Positions 6,357-9,769 of a stretch of 9,769 bases of DNA are shown in pieces (position 1 is the stretch's first letter; every line of letters starts with the position of its first letter). The notes below the pieces were generated by a model. It searched no databases. It was not told where the DNA came from and saw only the letters and a list, made by a program, of their open reading frames with translations. The DNA is from DASUUI01 sp964577965 (GTDB taxonomy: Bacteria; Gemmatimonadota; Gemmatimonadetes; Gemmatimonadales; Gemmatimonadaceae): NCBI GenBank assembly GCA_964577965.1, contig CAZOAT010000091.1:1-9769 (forward strand), in the 5' to 3' direction. Made by a program: the position numbers and the translations under genes.

Positions 6357-6393
6357 CGACACGGGGGCACCGCAGGCGGAGCGAGGCGGTAGA

Positions 6394-7326
6394 ATGTTGA
6401 CGCCCGCCGCAGTGCGACGCGTGCTGGCGGCGATGGTCGTCGCGGTTGCGCTGATTGCGCTCACGCCTGACGTCGCGCTCGCCTGGACCCCCGGCACGCA
6501 CATATTCCTCGGCGAGGCCGTCCTCCGGTCGCTGCACCTGCTCCCCGGTGGCGTCGCCCAGCTCATCGCCGCGTTTCCGCACGACTTCCTGTACGGCTCA
6601 ATCGCCGCCGACACCAGCATCGCGAAGAAGTACGCGGCCGCTGGACGACACTGCCACTCCTGGAAGGTCGGACGCGAGATTCATGAGGGCGCGCGGGAGG
6701 ATCACCTCAGGTCGTTCGGGCTCGGCTATCTCGCACACCTCGCCGCCGACGTCGTTGCGCACAACTTCTTCGTGCCGCGGCAACTCACGCTGACATCGTC
6801 CACCGCCGCACTCGGACACAGCTACTGGGAGAGCAGGTTCGAGATGCACCTGCCCGAGGGATTCAGCGCACGTGCACGGTCGCTGATCCTGCGCGATCAC
6901 TCGCACTCCGACACACATCTCGATCGGATACTCGCACCGACGCTGTTCAGCACACCGACAAACCGGAGAATCTTCCGCGGGATGGTGCGCGTGGCCGATT
7001 CCGAGTCGTGGCAGCGGATCTTTCAGATAATGCTGGAGAACAGTCGCTGGGATCTGCCCGACCAGGATACTTCCGCGTACATGACACGCTCGTTCGACTA
7101 CATCATCGACCTGCTGTCGCATCTGGAACAGTCGGAGCCGTATCGCTACGACCCGTCCGGCCGCGGCCAGCTCCGGCTGTCGAAGCGAGTGCGCCGCTGG
7201 GTGCTCAAGCGGGCCAACGAGGAGCGGATCCCGTATGAGGCTGACCGCTACTTCGGTCTGCCTGAGTCACGCCTGGTGTATGCGCAGTCGCTGGGCGCAC
7301 CGCTCGCGGAAGTAGTGAGGATCTAG
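6394..7326 (+). CDS. Secreted zinc-dependent phospholipase C family protein
   Basis: This 310-residue protein matches the PF00882 zinc-dependent phospholipase C fold, whose best-known member is Bacillus cereus PC-PLC (phospholipid hydrolysis outside the cytosol). Residues 1-30 form a signal peptide ending ALA, which would leave W31 as the mature N-terminus. In PC-PLC the N-terminal Trp is itself a zinc ligand. Further candidate ligands are H36, D64 in FPHDF, H86/H88, H115 and D119 with H123 in YLAHLAADVVAHNFF, and H142 and E146 in GHSYWE. GAGG lies seven bases before the ATG at 6394. The frame stays open upstream to 6133, but that part overlaps the preceding gene and would bury the signal peptide. 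The C-terminal 100 residues are helical and basic, without a recognised domain. The real substrate is unknown. Confidence 0.85.
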   Translation: MLTPAAVRRVLAAMVVAVALIALTPDVALAWTPGTHIFLGEAVLRSLHLLPGGVAQLIAAFPHDFLYGSIAADTSIAKKYAAAGRHCHSWKVGREIHEGAREDHLRSFGLGYLAHLAADVVAHNFFVPRQLTLTSSTAALGHSYWESRFEMHLPEGFSARARSLILRDHSHSDTHLDRILAPTLFSTPTNRRIFRGMVRVADSESWQRIFQIMLENSRWDLPDQDTSAYMTRSFDYIIDLLSHLEQSEPYRYDPSGRGQLRLSKRVRRWVLKRANEERIPYEADRYFGLPESRLVYAQSLGAPLAEVVRI

Positions 7327-7405
7327 CGGCACTCCGTGCGGCAGGCGGCCGGCTCAGGGAACAGCGTGGGCGCGGGCCAATGCTGGGAGCCGCCGGGCGG
7401 AACGG
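7327..7405. other. Convergent intergenic gap
   Basis: This 79-bp space lies between the phospholipase gene and the oppositely oriented small membrane-protein gene. It is GC-rich and I see no hairpin with a T-tract for either direction, so termination here may be Rho-dependent. Confidence 0.5.
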
Positions 7406-7825
7406 TCAGGACTCCTCTGCGCCGACCTCCAGCACGAAGCATTGCCTTCCCTCACCATGCGACCAGAACACTCCGCCGGGAGCTTCGGCCGGCTCCGGGC
7501 CCGCCCGATTGAAGGTCGCGCACAACTCGTATGTCGCGGGTCCCCGCGCCTTGTACTCCTGGGTCGTCTGCACATCGATCCCGGCGAGAATCGCGGACGC
7601 GTCCCGGTCCTGCAGCAGCTCGTCAAGCGACGCTGGAAGCTGCTGATTGCGTCTCCAGTAGGCATCGAGTGCATGGCTCGTGGCGATCATCTCCTGCGTG
7701 CGCACTGCGTCGATCCGCCGGAGACGCTGCTCAGCGGGAGAGCCCAGGACGTACAGTCCCGCAATGATCGCGGCCGCAACGACCGCGATCAGCAGACCGA
7801 ACGACAGGTACCGGCGGAGTGCCAC
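7406..7825 (-). CDS. Single-TM protein with pilin-like periplasmic segment, unknown function
   Basis: A 139-residue protein that I cannot assign to a named family. It starts with GTG at 7825, three bases after the DUF5671 stop, with GGAG nine bases upstream, so the two are almost certainly co-transcribed and coupled. An N-terminal TM helix (about 9-28) follows a short basic cytosolic tip. The rest is probably periplasmic: a helix (about 31-60, AEQRLRRIDAVRTQEMI onward) ending in ALDAYWRRNQQLPASLDELL. That segment recalls the 'helix-Y...G-x-x-P-x-s-L-x-x-L' pattern of type II pseudopilins, followed by a small beta region with C102 and C129 that could form a disulfide. The prepilin-peptidase site (G-F-T-L-x-E) is missing, so it is not a normal pilin. 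Confidence 0.75.
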   Translation of the reverse strand: MALRRYLSFGLLIAVVAAAIIAGLYVLGSPAEQRLRRIDAVRTQEMIATSHALDAYWRRNQQLPASLDELLQDRDASAILAGIDVQTTQEYKARGPATYELCATFNRAGPEPAEAPGGVFWSHGEGRQCFVLEVGAEES

Positions 7826-7828
7826 GGC

Positions 7829-8470
7829 TCAGGTCTCCGGTTGCTCTTCGGACCGGCGCAGGTCACGTAGTCCGAACACGAAGATGAAACCGGCGATGCC
7901 CGCAACAGTCAGTGACTTGAGCATGAAGCGAACGGTCAGATCTCCGCCGAGCAGGTTGTAAACGAGCGTGATGAAGACGCCGATCAGTATTGCCGCTGTG
8001 AGCACGAGGGCCGTGTAGGTCACATCCCGCCGGTGGCGCGATGCCCGCTTGAGAGGATCGGCCTGGACCTGGCGATCGATGAGAATCGCGACGTACAGGA
8101 AGATCGGGAACGTCACGACCAGCGATGCTATGGACCAGCGGATCGCTTCCAGCGTGAACGGGCGCGATACGGCCGCCGGATCGGGAAAGGCACGGTTGAT
8201 CAACTCGAACAGGAGGCTGCCGAGATTGAAGGAGCTGATAGCGAGTGTGGCGAGCAGAAGCAGATACATCGAGCGCTCGCGCCCGGCAGCCGCGCCTGGC
8301 GGTCGTGGAACCGGCACAGGGAACTCGACAGCCGCATAGCTGCCCAGCGCGCGCTGCACCTGGTCGGCGGGCCATCCTGCGCTTCGCAGTGCGTCCTGAA
8401 TCTGATCGCGGGTGAGACCTCTGCCCAGCGACTCCTTCACGAACTGCAGCAGCGATTCGCTCAACGCCAT
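7829..8470 (-). CDS. DUF5671 domain-containing membrane protein
   Basis: A 213-residue integral membrane protein of unknown function. Residues 5-43 form a short helical module (FVKESLGRGLTRDQIQDAL, then AGWPADQVQRAL) of the kind found in front of various membrane proteins and resembling a UBA-type helix bundle. After a Pro-rich linker come four hydrophobic helices at about 68-91, 111-132, 151-173 and 182-201. They include DUF5671-like stretches FNLGSLLFELIN, IRWSIASLVVTFPIFLY and LVYNLLGGDLTVRF. ATG 8470 has GGAGG four to five bases upstream; the open frame extends 11 codons further, but without support. The downstream neighbour (3-nt gap) is a single-TM protein, and the pair probably works together. 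An 8-bp inverted repeat lies just upstream. Confidence 0.8.
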   Translation of the reverse strand: MALSESLLQFVKESLGRGLTRDQIQDALRSAGWPADQVQRALGSYAAVEFPVPVPRPPGAAAGRERSMYLLLLATLAISSFNLGSLLFELINRAFPDPAAVSRPFTLEAIRWSIASLVVTFPIFLYVAILIDRQVQADPLKRASRHRRDVTYTALVLTAAILIGVFITLVYNLLGGDLTVRFMLKSLTVAGIAGFIFVFGLRDLRRSEEQPET

Positions 8471-8478
8471 CTGCCCTC

Positions 8479-8511
8479 CAGGGAGCCACCGACCACAATG
8501 CAAGCTCCCTG
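8479..8511 (-). promoter_or_regulatory. Inverted repeat next to the DUF5671 ribosome binding site
   Basis: A perfect 8-bp inverted repeat, CAGGGAGC (8479-8486) and GCTCCCTG (8504-8511), with a 17-nt loop. It ends directly against the GGAGG of the DUF5671 gene. In RNA the CTCCC of the near arm could alternatively pair with the ribosome binding site. It could be an RNA switch, a protein operator or chance. A separate 11-bp dyad (CCTGGTCCAGG) lies at 8520-8530. Confidence 0.4.
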
Positions 8512-8530
8512 AAATGCAGCCTGGTCCAGG

Positions 8531-8632
8531 TTACCGCAAGAAGTACTCGACTGTGGAGACGACCCGCACTGTCTTCGCGACCTGGCTCTCCTGAGTGATC
8601 CCGGAAGCCTGGTCGCGGCGAGAATCTCGAAA
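8531..8632 (-). pseudogene. Frameshifted 3' remnant of a second SIMPL-domain gene
   Basis: This noncoding stretch repeats the end of the neighbouring SIMPL gene (8728-8829). Read on the minus strand it gives VFEILA, then after a one-base shift near 8614-8619 GITQESQVAKTVRVVSTVEY, FLR and TAA. The intact gene has VFEILARDQAPG, then IMQESQIAKTVRVVSTVEYF and LK. By eye roughly three quarters of the bases match, and the frame break is the loss of one base from a GCGCGC run. Nothing resembling the first 225 or so codons remains, as only 95 bp separate it from the intact gene. It is therefore the tail of a decayed tandem paralogue. A short open frame across it (8461-8712) is not a gene. Confidence 0.8.
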
Positions 8633-8671
8633 ACACAGGCCAGCTCAGCTGGAGTCACGCCGCGTCCCGCT

Positions 8672-8696
8672 GGGTCCGCCCGGTCCGCGCGGACCC
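8672..8696. repeat. GC-rich hairpin between the SIMPL gene and its remnant
   Basis: GGGTCCGC (8672-8679) pairs with GCGGACCC (8689-8696). Nested and overlapping it is a perfect 14-base palindrome at 8682-8695. It lies 32 bp after the SIMPL stop. No T-tract follows in either direction, so it is at best a processing or Rho-assisted end signal. Confidence 0.4.
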
Positions 8697-8727
8697 GCCC
8701 TCCACCCTCCACCGGTCGGATGGCTGG

Positions 8728-9519
8728 CTACTTCAGGAAATACTCCACCGTCGAAACGACGCGCACCGTCTTCGCGATCTGGCTTTCCTGCATGATGCCA
8801 GGCGCCTGGTCGCGCGCGAGAATCTCGAACACTCCCTGATTCGCCCGCCGGATCCCGCCGAGTGAGGTGCGCGAATCGCGCGCGAACTGCTCGGCGGCCT
8901 CACGCGCGCGGGCCGTGGCTTCGGCGATCATGTCCGGTTTGAGATCGTTGAGTCGGGTGAACACGAAGGTCGGGCCGGTCCCGGGCCCGCCGTATTCTCC
9001 GCCCGCACCCGATGACACCGTAACGCCCATCGCCGCCAGCTCCCCTACCCGCTGGCTCGCGGCCAGCACCTGGTCGGGCTGCGTGGAGCGCACCAGCAGC
9101 GTCTGCCGGATGATGTAGCGGTTGGCCGGCGCCCGGTCCGGCCCGTACTGCTGCGCCAGCGCGTCGTGCACCGAGAAGCCGGTGAGCTGCACCTGTGTCG
9201 TGTCGATCCCGCTGCCTGCGAGAAACGCCTTCACACCGGTGAGACTGGCTACGACTCTCTCGTTCGCGGCGCCGAGATTGTTGTCCGCGCCGACTACGTG
9301 CAGCGGCCAGATGGCGATATCCGCGCGCACTTCACGCTCGGCGACACCCTTCACCGTCACGTACCGGTCCGCGGAACGGCCGCGGGCGAAACCGGCGCCC
9401 GCCAGCAGCCCGGCCAGCATGATTCCGACGGCCAGAATCAGCGACGGTACGGTAATGCGCTCCATGGCCGGTGTGCGCGCAGGCGGCTGACGCGGTTCAG
9501 GACGGGCCGGTCCGGTCAC
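8728..9519 (-). CDS. SIMPL (DUF541) domain-containing protein
   Basis: A 263-residue membrane-anchored SIMPL-domain protein. The family is common in bacterial envelopes (E. coli YggE, BP26-like antigens, oligomeric ring formers), with no agreed biochemical function. After a Pro-rich 18-residue cytosolic stretch comes a TM or signal helix (about 24-45). The SIMPL domain runs from YVTVKGVAEREVRADIA (53-69) to the end, with a helix of AEATARAREAAEQFA (199-213) and the terminal segment VRVVSTVEYFLK. The start is GTG at 9519, overlapping the TGA of the upstream gene as GTGA, which suggests translational coupling. ATG at 9465 (MERITVPSL) is an in-frame alternative that would remove the Pro-rich leader. 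A decayed copy of its 3' end lies downstream. Confidence 0.87.
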   Translation of the reverse strand: MTGPARPEPRQPPARTPAMERITVPSLILAVGIMLAGLLAGAGFARGRSADRYVTVKGVAEREVRADIAIWPLHVVGADNNLGAANERVVASLTGVKAFLAGSGIDTTQVQLTGFSVHDALAQQYGPDRAPANRYIIRQTLLVRSTQPDQVLAASQRVGELAAMGVTVSSGAGGEYGGPGTGPTFVFTRLNDLKPDMIAEATARAREAAEQFARDSRTSLGGIRRANQGVFEILARDQAPGIMQESQIAKTVRVVSTVEYFLK

Positions 9520-9769
9520 CAGCCGATCCCGTAGTCTTCACCGTGATTGCTCGAGCCGCCCCACATTGTGCCGTGGCGTCTGTCGAACAGGATCGCGTTG
9601 ATCGGTCCGGACGTGAGCCGCTGAAACTCCAGCGTGTAGCCCATGCGCTGAAGCTCGGCGCGGACGCTGTCCGGCGTGGAGGAGGCGACCAGCATGCGGC
9701 CCGGGCGGGACTCATGCGCTCCGAACGATGCACGCATCTGGTACGAATTGATGTTCGGGGCTTCGGCGG
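9516..9769 (-). CDS. Gamma-glutamyltransferase family protein, C-terminus (partial)
   Basis: Only the last 83 residues are present; the gene continues past the right edge. They match the C-terminal end of gamma-glutamyltransferase family Ntn-hydrolases: EAPNINSYQMRASFGAHES, a GRMLV strand, a helix ending MGYTLEF, then SGPINAILFD, HGTMWGGSSNHGEDYGIGW and the stop. These enzymes cleave or transfer gamma-glutamyl groups, usually in the periplasm. The catalytic Thr and the nucleophile-generating cleavage site lie outside the window, so activity cannot be judged. Its stop overlaps the SIMPL start by GTGA, so the two form one transcription unit. Confidence 0.88.
   Translation of the reverse strand, partial: AEAPNINSYQMRASFGAHESRPGRMLVASSTPDSVRAELQRMGYTLEFQRLTSGPINAILFDRRHGTMWGGSSNHGEDYGIGW

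Noticed and set aside
6133..6393. Upstream in-frame extension of the phospholipase gene
   Set aside because: It overlaps the preceding gene and would place a clear signal peptide in the middle of the protein. The ATG at 6394 has a good ribosome binding site.
5565..6620. Minus-strand open frame (351 codons) opposite the DUF948-like, YtxH-like and phospholipase genes
   Set aside because: It spans three genes with good starts on the other strand and is Ser/Arg/Pro-rich without motifs.
8461..8712. Minus-strand 83-codon open frame between the SIMPL and DUF5671 genes
   Set aside because: It contains the SIMPL remnant read partly in the wrong frame and overlaps the DUF5671 start; not a gene.

Overview
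This is a high-GC bacterial window read mostly from the minus strand. Gene order, GC-rich third codon positions and the protein types (IF-2 beginning with TTG and MSKLRVHDIAGEF, a DUF5671 membrane protein, a SIMPL protein, a zinc-dependent phospholipase C) suggest a member of Gemmatimonadota or a close relative. That assignment is inference, because the window contains no rRNA or other phylogenetic marker.

Region 1 (1-2800, minus) is the conserved transcription/translation operon rimP-nusA-(L7Ae-like ylxQ)-infB. Genes overlap or nearly touch, infB runs off the left edge, and the usual ylxR is absent between nusA and ylxQ. In front of rimP lie a plausible sigma-70-type promoter and, downstream of it, a textbook intrinsic terminator. 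This layout suggests attenuation of the operon.

Region 2 (2889-4919, minus) is a murA-pgeF pair for peptidoglycan precursor synthesis and editing. MurA carries Asp at the position of the fosfomycin-reactive active-site Cys, which predicts intrinsic fosfomycin resistance.

Region 3 (about 4964-7326, plus) diverges from murA. It holds a secreted or membrane-anchored DUF948-like coiled-coil protein, a small YtxH-like membrane protein overlapping it by 92 nt, and a secreted PF00882-type zinc phospholipase C. All point to the cell envelope.

Region 4 (7406-9769, minus) has a gamma-glutamyltransferase-family C-terminus at the right edge, overlapping a SIMPL (DUF541) gene by GTGA. Then comes a noncoding stretch with a frameshifted remnant of a second SIMPL gene, a DUF5671 membrane protein, and a small single-TM protein with a pilin-like periplasmic part.

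I saw no tRNA, rRNA, CRISPR array, insertion sequence, phage gene or obvious defence system. This is largely core genome. The points worth checking are the MurA Cys-to-Asp change, the rimP-nusA leader attenuator, the SIMPL remnant, the overlapping frames at 5745-5836 and a possible frame break in infB near 60-90.
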